A stretch of DNA of 64,000 bases, taken from Flavonifractor sp. AGMB03687. GTDB taxonomy: Bacteria; Bacillota; Clostridia; Oscillospirales; Oscillospiraceae. The notes beneath the pieces are model-generated. The model was not told where the DNA came from. It searched no databases and was given only the letters and a program-made list of their open reading frames with translations. Position 1 is the stretch's first letter. Every line of letters begins with the position of its first letter. Shown here piece by piece: positions 24,664 through 32,797 of this stretch. The stretch lies in contig NZ_JADKZI010000001.1 in NCBI RefSeq assembly GCF_017811815.1, forward strand, positions 186,001 to 250,000. The letters run 5' to 3'. The position numbers and the translations under genes are program-made.

Positions 24664-25407
24664 CTATGCGGCATTTTTCCATAGGCTGAGTTGTTCATCT
24701 TCTCGGCGGAAAACTGTGTCAATTTCCGAAAATGTCATGGACCGGTTGAATTTTTCAGTGACCTTCCCCGGCAGGATCTGCAGTTCCAGCATTCTGGACC
24801 ACAGGTCGGGGTGATGGTCATAGAGGTGGCGGAGTTTCCGCCGTCTGGCGTTGGGACAGAACCAGCAGCCGCCCCTGTCGGTAAATTCATAGACAGGAGA
24901 AAGCAGCCCCGCCTCCCGGCAGAGCTGCTTTGCGTCCTGTTCCGTATAGCCGTATTTGTCCAGCAGGGAGACACGGCGTCCCTCCAGCCGAAGCAGCCGC
25001 TCCTGCTCATCCTTGGCGATGCCGATGTACTGTACCGTGTCCGGCGGGAGGCTTTTCTGATACCGCAAGATTGGTTTCAGTTTGCAGTCTCGCTGGACAG
25101 CGCATCGCCCACAGATGGGAAAGGAACGGAGCAAGCCCTTTTTCGGCCCGCGGGTGATCTGTCCAGTGAATAACCCCACATAGGTCTGCGGCCCACGGAG
25201 GACACGGATCTTTACGCCCATGTGTTCCAGTACAGGAATGGCTGTTCCATAGATAAAGTCACGGTGTTCCGGCACCTCGCCAGAGATATGACGGTCAAAC
25301 ATGACTTCGCAGTACACCGCCTCATCCAGTGGTTCCCCATAACGGAGCGCCAGTAGGATGGTGGCAATGCTGTCTTTGCCAAAAGAACAGGATGCTATAT
25401 GTTTCAG
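24664..25407 (-). CDS. PAPS-reductase-like PP-loop protein, apparent CTG start
   Basis: A protein of about 247 residues with the PP-loop SFGKDS near the N-terminus, which binds the pyrophosphate of ATP, and cysteine pairs (CGRCAVQRDC, CWFCPNARR) that may bind iron-sulfur or zinc. The family includes PAPS reductases and DndC/ThiI-like sulfur-transfer enzymes; the substrate here is unknown. Upstream frames reach 25515 but overlap metK by over 100 bases. A CTG codon at 25407 overlaps the metK stop (CTGA), followed by KHIASCSFGKDS, so I choose it. The alternative is a GTG at about 25437. Confidence 0.7.
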   Translation of the reverse strand: MKHIASCSFGKDSIATILLALRYGEPLDEAVYCEVMFDRHISGEVPEHRDFIYGTAIPVLEHMGVKIRVLRGPQTYVGLFTGQITRGPKKGLLRSFPICGRCAVQRDCKLKPILRYQKSLPPDTVQYIGIAKDEQERLLRLEGRRVSLLDKYGYTEQDAKQLCREAGLLSPVYEFTDRGGCWFCPNARRRKLRHLYDHHPDLWSRMLELQILPGKVTEKFNRSMTFSEIDTVFRREDEQLSLWKNAA

Positions 25408-26555
25408 GTGCCACCATCCCCATGATCCAGTGCCGCACACAGTTTCGTAAACTGTCCAGCCTGTCCGGTCTGTTCCCACGGCAGAGTTGCCCTGGTAAAG
25501 TGCCCATAGTTGCAAGCGTCTGCGAAGATGGGCTGAGCCAATCGCAAAATACGAATCATGCCGGCAGGCGTGAGGTCAAAGAAACAGCGGACCGCCTGTT
25601 CCAGCAACTCATCAGGGTATGTGCCAGTAAGATAGGAATCCACATCCACAGCCACCGGCTCGGCCCGACCGATGGCATAGGCCAGAGCGACCGTACATTT
25701 CTCCGCAAGGCCGGCGGCCACAATATTCTTTGCGATGTGGCGGGCCATATAGGCGCCGCTGCGGTCCACCTTGGTTCCATCCTTGCCGGACAGTGCGCCG
25801 CCGCCGTGGGGCGCCAGCCCTCCATAGGTATCCACCATCAGCTTTCGGCCGGTCAGTCCGGTATCCGCCTCGATCCCACCCAGCACAAAGCGGCCGGATG
25901 GGTTGATAAGGATCTCCGTATTTTCATCCGCTTGGAAGATGCGGAGAGCAGGCCGAATAACACATTCCAGCAGTTCCTTCCGCAGCAGGGACAGATCCTT
26001 ATCCTCCGCATGCTGGCAGGAGAGGACGACGGCGGAGATTCGCCTGGGAGCGCCGAAGGCATACTCCACGGACACCTGCGCCTTTCCGTCCGGTCGCAGG
26101 CCGCTGATCTGGCCGCTTGTCCGCGCGCAGGTGAGCAGGGCGGTCAGGCGGTGAGCCAGCACCACCGGCAGGGGCAGGAGGTTTTCTGTTTCGCTGCAGG
26201 CGTAACCATACACGATTCCCTGGTCACCGGCTGCGGTCTGTTCTCCGCGCTGTACCGCCTCCGCGATGTCCGGGCTTTGGGAGTGAATGAGGACATCCAC
26301 GCCAAAGTTCCTGCAGTCGTATCCGGCACGGCGCACCGTGTCGCGCACGATGGAAGGGATATCCGGGATCGCCAGCGCAGTGATCTCGCCGGCAACTACA
26401 AATTTGCTCGCCGTCGCCAGAACTTCACAGGCGACGCGGGCGTTGGGATCGTGTTCCAGACAGCAGTCCAGCACTGTATCCGCTATGGTGTCACATAGTT
26501 TATCAGGGTGGCCCCCTGTGACAGATTCCGCTGTCATAATCGTTTTATCTTTCAT
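25404..26555 (-). CDS. metK: S-adenosylmethionine synthetase carried on the ICE
   Basis: A 383-residue MetK that makes SAM from methionine and ATP. Catalytic segments are intact: GHPDK (15-19), GDQGIVYGYA (110-119) and GGGALSGKDGTKVDRS (251-266). It differs from housekeeping enzymes in details (for example SGKDG instead of SGKDP), pointing to a distinct mobile-element lineage. The start at 26555 has AAGGAA upstream. It overlaps the DUF3846 gene by 11 bases and the next gene by CTGA. It could supply SAM to the two DNA methyltransferases of the same operon. Confidence 0.92.
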   Translation of the reverse strand: MKDKTIMTAESVTGGHPDKLCDTIADTVLDCCLEHDPNARVACEVLATASKFVVAGEITALAIPDIPSIVRDTVRRAGYDCRNFGVDVLIHSQSPDIAEAVQRGEQTAAGDQGIVYGYACSETENLLPLPVVLAHRLTALLTCARTSGQISGLRPDGKAQVSVEYAFGAPRRISAVVLSCQHAEDKDLSLLRKELLECVIRPALRIFQADENTEILINPSGRFVLGGIEADTGLTGRKLMVDTYGGLAPHGGGALSGKDGTKVDRSGAYMARHIAKNIVAAGLAEKCTVALAYAIGRAEPVAVDVDSYLTGTYPDELLEQAVRCFFDLTPAGMIRILRLAQPIFADACNYGHFTRATLPWEQTGQAGQFTKLCAALDHGDGGT

Positions 26556-26925
26556 GCTTATTCCTTCTCTCTTTCTTTTTGGGGAATGGGAACAGCATCT
26601 CCCGGCTGTACAGGGCTTCATATTTTTGAAGTTGATCCGGCGTCAGAGACACAAAGGTTTCTTCGCCAAGCCCGGCAAGGAAAAAGGTGCCGCACACAAC
26701 ATCATACGGATCCCCGTTTTCCAGCCGGAGGAGGCGGTTTGGCTGCAGGCCGGCAAACTTGCCGCTGCTGTTGCACACAAGCGCCACGGGGTCCTCATAG
26801 GGATATATGGCCTCGATGTCCCCGCCGACAATCGCCTGCATGGCCTGCAGGGTGTCCAGGATCTGCCGGGGGTATGGCGGTATCCCCGGCTCTACAACGA
26901 GGATCGTCAGATGGTTATCGCTCAT
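26545..26925 (-). CDS. DUF3846-family protein
   Basis: A 126-residue protein with the DUF3846 pattern: LTILVVEPGIPPY at the start, GGDIEAIYPYEDPVALVCN in the middle and DVVCGTFFLAGLGEETFVSLTPDQ near the end. This family is common in ICE and plasmid accessory operons, often near ArdA-type antirestriction genes, but its function is unknown. The start at 26925 has AGAAGGA upstream. Confidence 0.8.
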   Translation of the reverse strand: MSDNHLTILVVEPGIPPYPRQILDTLQAMQAIVGGDIEAIYPYEDPVALVCNSSGKFAGLQPNRLLRLENGDPYDVVCGTFFLAGLGEETFVSLTPDQLQKYEALYSREMLFPFPKKKERRNKHER

Positions 26926-27457
26926 GGTGGTCCTTCTTTCTGCATGGCTTTTCGCCGGAAAACAGATCCATCTCCTGCATGCGCTCGAAGTGCCGGGCCT
27001 GTCGCACCTCGTCATGCACATTTTTCAGCGCGGCCTCCAGTTCCGGCACCGGCAGGCCGTTCTGACGGTATCCCTCCAGAATGCCTCCATAATAAGCAGG
27101 AGAAGGGATGGCGGGATCCCGCCACAGTTCTCCGGTCATAATATAAGCCATGACGGCCATTTCGCTGCCGTCCCTTGTGCGGACCGTGATATCCTCTTTC
27201 TCATACAGGCGTGGGTATCCCTCATAGATGTCCAGAGATTGCTCACACTCCGGCGTCAGTTTCCACAGTAGGCCGTGGACCTGACAGCCGGGCAGAGGCT
27301 CGATGGTGGCAACGCCGCATCCGCTGCGATTGCCGCGAAACAGCAGTTCATAGCCGTCCAGCACCGCAGACCCAACCACTTGGGCGGCAGGACAGCGGAC
27401 AGCCATCTGCTCCAGATTGATGTTGCTGCCATAGGCAAAATACAACCGTTCTGCCAT
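26915..27457 (-). CDS. Gamma-glutamylcyclotransferase-like (AIG2/GGCT fold) protein
   Basis: A 180-residue protein with the signature YFAYGSN (residues 6-12) and LDIYEGYPRLYEKEDI, whose first glutamate is the expected catalytic acid. GGCT enzymes release gamma-glutamyl groups as 5-oxoproline. A C-terminal helical extension (about 125-180) is longer than the core fold. Its near neighbour encodes an amidoligase, which makes the type of bond GGCTs cleave, so the two may form a conjugation/deconjugation pair. GGAGG precedes the ATG at 27457. Confidence 0.85.
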   Translation of the reverse strand: MAERLYFAYGSNINLEQMAVRCPAAQVVGSAVLDGYELLFRGNRSGCGVATIEPLPGCQVHGLLWKLTPECEQSLDIYEGYPRLYEKEDITVRTRDGSEMAVMAYIMTGELWRDPAIPSPAYYGGILEGYRQNGLPVPELEAALKNVHDEVRQARHFERMQEMDLFSGEKPCRKKDHHER

Positions 27458-27458
27458 A

Positions 27459-27707
27459 TCAGTCCTCCAGAATCGTGAGGGCGCCTGCTTTCGCCAACTG
27501 TGCAAACACGGTCTGGGCCTGCTGCTCTACATCTCCATCCGGCAGGGGAAAGTCCAGACCGGTGGTGCGGATGATGTTGTTTCGCAGGAACCAGATGTAA
27601 CTTTCCGTATCCGGAAATTCCGCAGGGTCAAAGACACGGGCGCGCAGATGGTCCATGATTTCCGTTCCGGTACCCTGCAGTACATCTTCTTCAATTCGGA
27701 TCTTCAT
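27459..27707 (-). CDS. Small acidic protein between amidoligase and cyclotransferase
   Basis: An 82-residue acidic protein (MKIRIEEDVLQGTGTEIMDHLRAR...LAKAGALTILED). A MKIRIEED strand-like start and a helical middle suggest a compact fold; no family recognised. It separates the amidoligase and GGCT-like genes with four-base or smaller gaps, so it is a candidate substrate or partner for them. That link is inference from position. Confidence 0.65.
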   Translation of the reverse strand: MKIRIEEDVLQGTGTEIMDHLRARVFDPAEFPDTESYIWFLRNNIIRTTGLDFPLPDGDVEQQAQTVFAQLAKAGALTILED

Positions 27708-27711
27708 CTTG

Positions 27712-28674
27712 TCACCTCTCCATCTCTCGGTTCTTTTTCTTCTTTTTATTGGCTTCGTAACAGTCTTTGTCATAGCGCCATGCCCGGTCCCCATCCAGGT
27801 TGGCCAGCAGGTGGTCGCGGGTGTTCTTGAACTCCGGCCCGTTGAGGCCCAGACGCACCAGCCAGACTCGGAAGGTAAACAGCTCATTATCGCTATGCGT
27901 TTTGCGCATGACAGTGCTGCGCTGGGCGATGGCTTGGGCGGAGATAGCGAGACACAAGTTGATGTATGCCGCCGCCCGTCCGGCATGGAGGGTGGAGTTG
28001 AAGCAGCGCCACTCCACCGTACCACGGAAGAATACAGAGTGAAGATTCAGGGCGTAGTAGCGTGTCCAGTTATAATGTTCGCTGCTCTGTATATTCCCCT
28101 CGTACCAGATACTTTCCAATTTGGTCAGATCCTTGGTTTCCTCGGAGGAAAGGGTGCGGGCTTGGCGCAGCATGGGTTCCCGCACTTTCTGACAGTATTG
28201 ATTTACCCTGCTCTGGTTAACCTGCAGTGCCTTAAACAAAATATCCTCCTTGGAGTACATGATGCCAAGGAGGTTCTTGAGGCTCTGCCGGTTGTGGTTG
28301 GCAGCGTCTACATGGACATGCAGTCCGCAGGAGGAATTGACCTTTGCCCCTGCTTTACGCACCCTCCGCACACACTCCTGAAACTTGGGCAGTTCCTGAT
28401 AGGTCAGTTTTGGGGAAACCATCTCAACAGAATACTCACTGTCGCGGATTCTTTCATATCCGGTGCTTGTCTTTTTCTCCAGAGTCAGGCTTCCATCATA
28501 CATAAACCGCCATTCTTTCCCATCGGGATCTTCCACATACCAACTGTCATAATAATCATCGCCGTGGCGCGGCTGGGTGCCGAAATAATCTGCCAGCGCC
28601 TGCGCGGCCTGTTTGCGGGTGATGCCGGTCATCTCCACTTCCACGCCGAAATACTGGTCTTTCAACCCGGTCAC
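27712..28674 (-). CDS. Amidoligase-family enzyme
   Basis: A 320-residue protein of the putative amidoligase family (glutamine-synthetase/GCS-like fold), predicted to join a carboxylate to an amine using ATP. Visible features are the opening YFGVEVEMTG, with the metal-binding glutamates, CGLHVHVDAANH (about 117-128) and VEWRCFNSTLHAGR (about 218-231). Published comparative work on amidoligases (Iyer and colleagues) reported neighbourhoods with AIG2-like cyclotransferases, as here. Substrate is unknown. The C-terminal tail is lysine-rich. Confidence 0.82.
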   Translation of the reverse strand: MTGLKDQYFGVEVEMTGITRKQAAQALADYFGTQPRHGDDYYDSWYVEDPDGKEWRFMYDGSLTLEKKTSTGYERIRDSEYSVEMVSPKLTYQELPKFQECVRRVRKAGAKVNSSCGLHVHVDAANHNRQSLKNLLGIMYSKEDILFKALQVNQSRVNQYCQKVREPMLRQARTLSSEETKDLTKLESIWYEGNIQSSEHYNWTRYYALNLHSVFFRGTVEWRCFNSTLHAGRAAAYINLCLAISAQAIAQRSTVMRKTHSDNELFTFRVWLVRLGLNGPEFKNTRDHLLANLDGDRAWRYDKDCYEANKKKKKNREMER

Positions 28675-29834
28675 GCTGCCGCCTCCTTCCGCAGATCCTC
28701 ATCCACAGCGCGGATGCGCCGGCCAATGGCCTCAATCACATTCACAGTGACGCTGTTGCCTGCCTGCTTGTAGGCTTGCGCATCCGAGGTGATGGCGAGG
28801 ATCTTGTCGATCTGCTCATCTTCAAAACCCTGCAGGCGCAGGCACTCTCTGGACATCAGGCGGCGGATTCGTCCGCCACGCTCCACGATGCCCTGTGTAC
28901 TGCTGGTATCCAGAGTATGCGCAATATCATGTCCGACTCGGCCACGTCTGGTATTACTTCCAGCGTAGCCGAGATTCACGCTGTCGCCAATCTCGGCTTC
29001 CTTGTATCCCTTTTTTGTTGCCTCTTTAATCAGCAGCGCCCCTGAGCGTTCTGCCTTGTGGTTGGACAGTGTAGTTTGTCCATAGCGAGCAGTGATACAC
29101 CGGGATTCTTTTGCCCGTTTCGGGTGTCCGGCACACAGATCCACAAAGGGCGCATCCGGTGGCAGCATGTACAGCCCAGTTTTCACACCGAGGCCGCCAC
29201 CGCCTGCCGTCTGGGTGCAGGCTACTCCGCTGATGTCGTAGACGCGACGTCCTTGTGGTCCGCCGATGAGTTGAATAAGAGTTTTTCCGTCATTTCCGAA
29301 GACAGGAAGTATTTTTCCGGCGCATCGGGAATCAAGATAGCAGACAAGGAACACCCTTCGTCTTGACTGTGGGACTCCAAAATGTTTGCTGTTAAGCACA
29401 GGCCATTCGACATAATACCCCATGTCAGAAAGCGTGGAGAGGATGGCCGCAAACGTCTTGCCGCTGTCATGGTTAAGCAATCCCATGACGTTTTCGAGCA
29501 GAAGATACGAAGGCCGTCTGGCTTCAGCCAGGCGGGCAATTTCAAAGAAGAGAGTACCTCTTGCGTCGTCAAATCCTTTTCTGCGACCAGCAAGAGAAAA
29601 TGCCTGGCAGGGGAATCCTCCGCATAAGAGATCGAAGTCTGGCAGGTCGTCGGGGTCAATGGTTCGGGCGTCTGGATAGTATCGTTCCTCCTTCCCAATG
29701 TCGTGGATCGCACGGTAACTGGCGTCAGCGTATTTGTCGATCTCGCAGTGGCCGATACACTGAAATCCACCGGCGCGGGTGAGTCCGGCGCGGAACCCGC
29801 CGATTCCAGCGAACATGTCAAAATATCGAATCAG
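28671..29834 (-). CDS. DNA (cytosine-5) methyltransferase, apparent CTG start
   Basis: A 387-residue C5 methyltransferase. Motif I is RYFDMFAGIGGFRAG, motif IV GGFPCQAFS contains the catalytic cysteine (about 76), motif VI is ENVMG, motif VIII QSRRRVF and motif X KQAGNSV. The target-recognition region lies at about 195-310. The first ATG (29816) would cut motif I after RYFD. A CTG at 29834 overlaps the stop of the parR-like gene as CTGA and restores the strand, so I prefer it. No restriction enzyme is adjacent; an antirestriction or regulatory role is likely. Confidence 0.85.
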   Translation of the reverse strand: MIRYFDMFAGIGGFRAGLTRAGGFQCIGHCEIDKYADASYRAIHDIGKEERYYPDARTIDPDDLPDFDLLCGGFPCQAFSLAGRRKGFDDARGTLFFEIARLAEARRPSYLLLENVMGLLNHDSGKTFAAILSTLSDMGYYVEWPVLNSKHFGVPQSRRRVFLVCYLDSRCAGKILPVFGNDGKTLIQLIGGPQGRRVYDISGVACTQTAGGGGLGVKTGLYMLPPDAPFVDLCAGHPKRAKESRCITARYGQTTLSNHKAERSGALLIKEATKKGYKEAEIGDSVNLGYAGSNTRRGRVGHDIAHTLDTSSTQGIVERGGRIRRLMSRECLRLQGFEDEQIDKILAITSDAQAYKQAGNSVTVNVIEAIGRRIRAVDEDLRKEAAA

Positions 29835-30127
29835 ATGATATCATCTCCCTCCTGCAGCGCACGGAGAAAGCCGAGGACGTCCTCATCGACGGCCCCGGCC
29901 TGCTCCGGCTGTGTAGTGGTTTTTGTAAACAAAACACCTGTCAGTTCCTCACGGATGACACCTCGAACGGTCTCCAGCAGTTCCTGCTGTTCCATATAGC
30001 CGTTGATCATCCTGCACACGGCATCCATGCGCTGTCCGGGCGCAACAGCGGACAGACGCTCCCAGGCATTCCGCTGCTCTCGCTGGGCCAGGGAGAAGGA
30101 GAGGCTGAGCCGTCGCTTTTCAGCCAT
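29831..30127 (-). CDS. parR: ParR-like partition adaptor protein
   Basis: A 98-residue protein whose N-terminal half (KRRLSLSFSLAQREQRNAWERLSAV) looks like a ribbon-helix-helix adaptor and whose C-terminus is acidic and flexible. Directly downstream of a ParM-like gene, overlapping it by 8 bases, this fits ParR, which binds the centromere and caps the ParM filament. The protein is too short for a confident family call alone. Confidence 0.65.
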   Translation of the reverse strand: MAEKRRLSLSFSLAQREQRNAWERLSAVAPGQRMDAVCRMINGYMEQQELLETVRGVIREELTGVLFTKTTTQPEQAGAVDEDVLGFLRALQEGDDII

Positions 30128-31049
30128 TGGCACCGCTCCCCGACATCTGCCGTACAAGCCGTTCATAGCCCTTGGCGTTCAGGGATACGTCGTCGAGGAT
30201 CACGGGCCGACACAGGCCGTTTGTGGCCGGAACATGGCGCTTCAGGAGTGCCGCTCCGCCTCCCATAAAAATAGTGGGCATGGCGCGCGTGTCCAGACCG
30301 CACTCTGTGATAGCGGAGAGCAGGTTCTGCACATATAGGTCCGTCTGGGCATGGATGATGCTTTTCGCCTCGTCCGGGAGGCTGCTGGCGTCACCCCGCA
30401 GGACGCACTCGATCTGCGTCGCCGTCAGGGAAACACCCAGAGCACGGCGCACCTGTTCACCGATCTCATCGATGCAGCGGATCATACCCAGTTCCAAACT
30501 GCGGCAGGTGGCGGCATTGGGGAGCCGGTTGTCCAACCGCATCAGGTCTACCGTCCAGCCGCCGATGTCTGCCACGATGACAGACGGCTCATCTATCAAC
30601 TCCGCCTGAGTCAGTACAGCGGCATAGCCCTGGGGGAACAGTTTCACATCTCTGATGGTGACGGTATAGTCCCGGCCCTCATAGCAGAAGGACACCGGCT
30701 TGCTGTCCCGCAGCAGATAGGAACGGAACTTTTTCTTGTCCCTGCCAAAACTGGTCAGAGGCAGGCCGGCGGCCAGAATGACGGAACAAGTGCGCTCGGC
30801 GCTACGGCAATCCAGTTCTCTGGCGATGGCCGCCAGTGTCAGCAGATAGTAGTCCTCCGTTCTGGTCTTGTCCTTCTGCAGGGGCTGTCTGCCGCTGCCT
30901 ACCACATAGTACATTCCGCCGTATTCCAGCACATTCTTCTGGGTGTACGGCTCATGCTCATAGGCCACCAGCCCCGTGGGAAAGGAACTGTGGACAGTTT
31001 TCATGGCCGCGTAGCCGTGGTCCACGCCGATGATGTATTCCTCGCTCAC
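30120..31049 (-). CDS. parM: ParM/StbA-type actin-like partition ATPase
   Basis: A 309-residue actin-fold ATPase that would form filaments to separate DNA copies. Phosphate loops are VDHGYAAMKT (9-18) and VADIGGWTVDLMR (about 171-183), and the adenosine motif is FMGGGAALLKR (about 271-281). The start is a GTG overlapping the previous stop as GTGA. With parR it forms a plasmid-type segregation system in an integrating element, suggesting the ICE has a replicating circular phase. Confidence 0.85.
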   Translation of the reverse strand: MSEEYIIGVDHGYAAMKTVHSSFPTGLVAYEHEPYTQKNVLEYGGMYYVVGSGRQPLQKDKTRTEDYYLLTLAAIARELDCRSAERTCSVILAAGLPLTSFGRDKKKFRSYLLRDSKPVSFCYEGRDYTVTIRDVKLFPQGYAAVLTQAELIDEPSVIVADIGGWTVDLMRLDNRLPNAATCRSLELGMIRCIDEIGEQVRRALGVSLTATQIECVLRGDASSLPDEAKSIIHAQTDLYVQNLLSAITECGLDTRAMPTIFMGGGAALLKRHVPATNGLCRPVILDDVSLNAKGYERLVRQMSGSGANG

Positions 31050-31708
31050 CGAGCGCCGCCCCCTTTCTCTTTTTTGGCAGCCCTATCCTGAGCCTTGCCC
31101 TCATCCAGCAGTCGGCGGATCTCATGAAGGTCGAAGTTCCAGGTGGAGGATGCCACCTGGAAACGCTCAGGCCCGCCGTATTTCTCGCACAGACGGGGCA
31201 GGAACTGCGGCAGGTCTTTCGGATCCCTGGGGTATTGGATGCCGTCCTTGTAGACAATATCCGCTGCCAACTCGTCCCGCAGATCCTCCATCCTGTCCGG
31301 CTCCATCTCATCATAGGCGCTGCGGCCGGTGAGCTGCTCATAGGCGTAATCGCCCACATAGGATATGCACTCGAAACAGCAATCGCCGTATGGCTCTACA
31401 TTCGCCAGTGTGTCCGGATCCCGCAACGCATTCATGTACACATCTTTACCCTGGGCAATCAGCCAAGCGCGAAAGTCGATAAAGCCGTCATCTGAACAGC
31501 CATACTCCTTGATCACACTGGCGGCGTCCCAAAGGCCGTATTGGGCCGCCAGATCCTCATAGGTGTGCAGGATGTCGTGGAAACTCTTGGCGGCGGCAGG
31601 CCCCATAGATACAAGATGATCCCGCAGGTAGTTCTCCATAGCGCCCATATCCTGACCACAGGTGGTTTTCGCCTCATGAATCAGCGCCCAGAAGGTATCC
31701 TTGCTCAT
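31046..31708 (-). CDS. DUF4240-family protein
   Basis: A 220-residue protein resembling DUF4240: MSKDTFWALIHEAK at the N-terminus, then DFRAWLIAQGKDVYMNALRDPD and CISYVGDYAYEQLTG. The C-terminal part (STWNFDLHEIRRLLDEGKA) is charged. Function unknown. It is followed by parM with a GTGA overlap, so it belongs to the same transcript. Confidence 0.65.
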   Translation of the reverse strand: MSKDTFWALIHEAKTTCGQDMGAMENYLRDHLVSMGPAAAKSFHDILHTYEDLAAQYGLWDAASVIKEYGCSDDGFIDFRAWLIAQGKDVYMNALRDPDTLANVEPYGDCCFECISYVGDYAYEQLTGRSAYDEMEPDRMEDLRDELAADIVYKDGIQYPRDPKDLPQFLPRLCEKYGGPERFQVASSTWNFDLHEIRRLLDEGKAQDRAAKKEKGGGAR

Positions 31709-31728
31709 CCCATTATCAGGTTTCAGTT

Positions 31729-32391
31729 CTATCTCTCAGCACCTTCTTTCCATTTTTCGTTTTGTTTGCTTTTCTGCCGCTCGTGTTCCTGGGGCAGAAG
31801 GCCCTGAAAGCCCAAGTCACACAGCACCTGTGTATAGAGCTGCTTTTCAAAGGCCCGATATTCCGGGGCGGCGGTATCCACATCCAGCAGGACGGCCTTT
31901 TCATAGGTTGTCCCCGGCACAACCTCCCACCGGACAGCGTGGAACCGCAAGGCGGTCAGGTACTGCAGGAGCTGACATCCGTCGGCATAGTCCAAAATGC
32001 CACAGTTGTCCTCATAGGGGAACGCGCTTGGGAGATTGGGATAGCCGGAGATCGCCAAGGCGGCATCGTAGAGACGGAAACCGCCCTCATCAAAGTCTGG
32101 CGCGATGGCATGATAAAACCGCTGGAGTTGTTCTGTGCTGTCCAATGCCGGACAGAAGGACGCAAAGGCTTTCTGAAGCGTTTCCACTTTTTGACGCTCC
32201 TGATTGGCGGCATATTCCTCGCCGCAGCTCTTCTGGTAGTATTCGTCGGCGAGCGATTCCAGTTCATTGATCTTGTTTTGCATCTGCGCACATTCCATTC
32301 GGCTGAGATCCAGTTCAGCATTGGATTCTTCCAATGTCTGCTGCAGTGCGGGGTAGTCCCGGAGCGCGGCGATCAATTCCCTGATCTTCAT
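31729..32391 (-). CDS. Protein of unknown function with N-terminal coiled coil
   Basis: A 220-residue protein. Residues 1-85 form a predicted coiled coil (IRELIAALRDYPALQQTLEESNAELDLSRMECAQMQNKINELE). A globular part follows (DFDEGGFRLYDAALAISGYPNLPSAFPYEDN). No known catalytic motif. The start at 32391 avoids a long overlap with the previous gene. Confidence 0.6.
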   Translation of the reverse strand: MKIRELIAALRDYPALQQTLEESNAELDLSRMECAQMQNKINELESLADEYYQKSCGEEYAANQERQKVETLQKAFASFCPALDSTEQLQRFYHAIAPDFDEGGFRLYDAALAISGYPNLPSAFPYEDNCGILDYADGCQLLQYLTALRFHAVRWEVVPGTTYEKAVLLDVDTAAPEYRAFEKQLYTQVLCDLGFQGLLPQEHERQKSKQNEKWKEGAER

Positions 32392-32392
32392 A

Positions 32393-32797
32393 TCACGCCG
32401 CCTTTCGAATGCGGACAATCAGGCGGTCCAGTACGACGATGCGGGATCTCACCTTGCTGGCGGAGGCGTTCAGGCAATGCGCCTGATTTTGGATGCGGCG
32501 GCGGATGGCCGCAAGTTGCTGGCGATCCCGGCAGCACTCCAGTACAACGTACCGGCCTTTGCCGTTGGACAACACTTCCCGCTCACCGGAGTCGTCACGA
32601 AGGCTGGCCATGAGACGCTGGCCCAACTGCCGACGGTAGCGATCCTGCAGAACATCGACGTCGCAGGAGACATGGTGCTTTTTCAAAATGGTCGCAATTT
32701 CATCGCCACTGATCTCCATATTGGCGAACAACACCTCCATGATTTCGGCCTTGGCTTTGGGCGGCAGTGTGGGATTACCGTGGGATTTCTTGGTCAT
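32393..32797 (-). CDS. Putative DNA-binding accessory protein, unknown
   Basis: A 134-residue basic protein. A possible helix-turn-helix occurs at about 15-60 (KAEIMEVLFANMEISGDEIATILKKHHVSCDVDVLQDRYRR). The arginine-rich C-terminus (SKVRSRIVVLDRLIVRIRKAA) supports nucleic-acid binding. No family recognised. It overlaps the upstream gene by four bases. Confidence 0.55.
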   Translation of the reverse strand: MTKKSHGNPTLPPKAKAEIMEVLFANMEISGDEIATILKKHHVSCDVDVLQDRYRRQLGQRLMASLRDDSGEREVLSNGKGRYVVLECCRDRQQLAAIRRRIQNQAHCLNASASKVRSRIVVLDRLIVRIRKAA

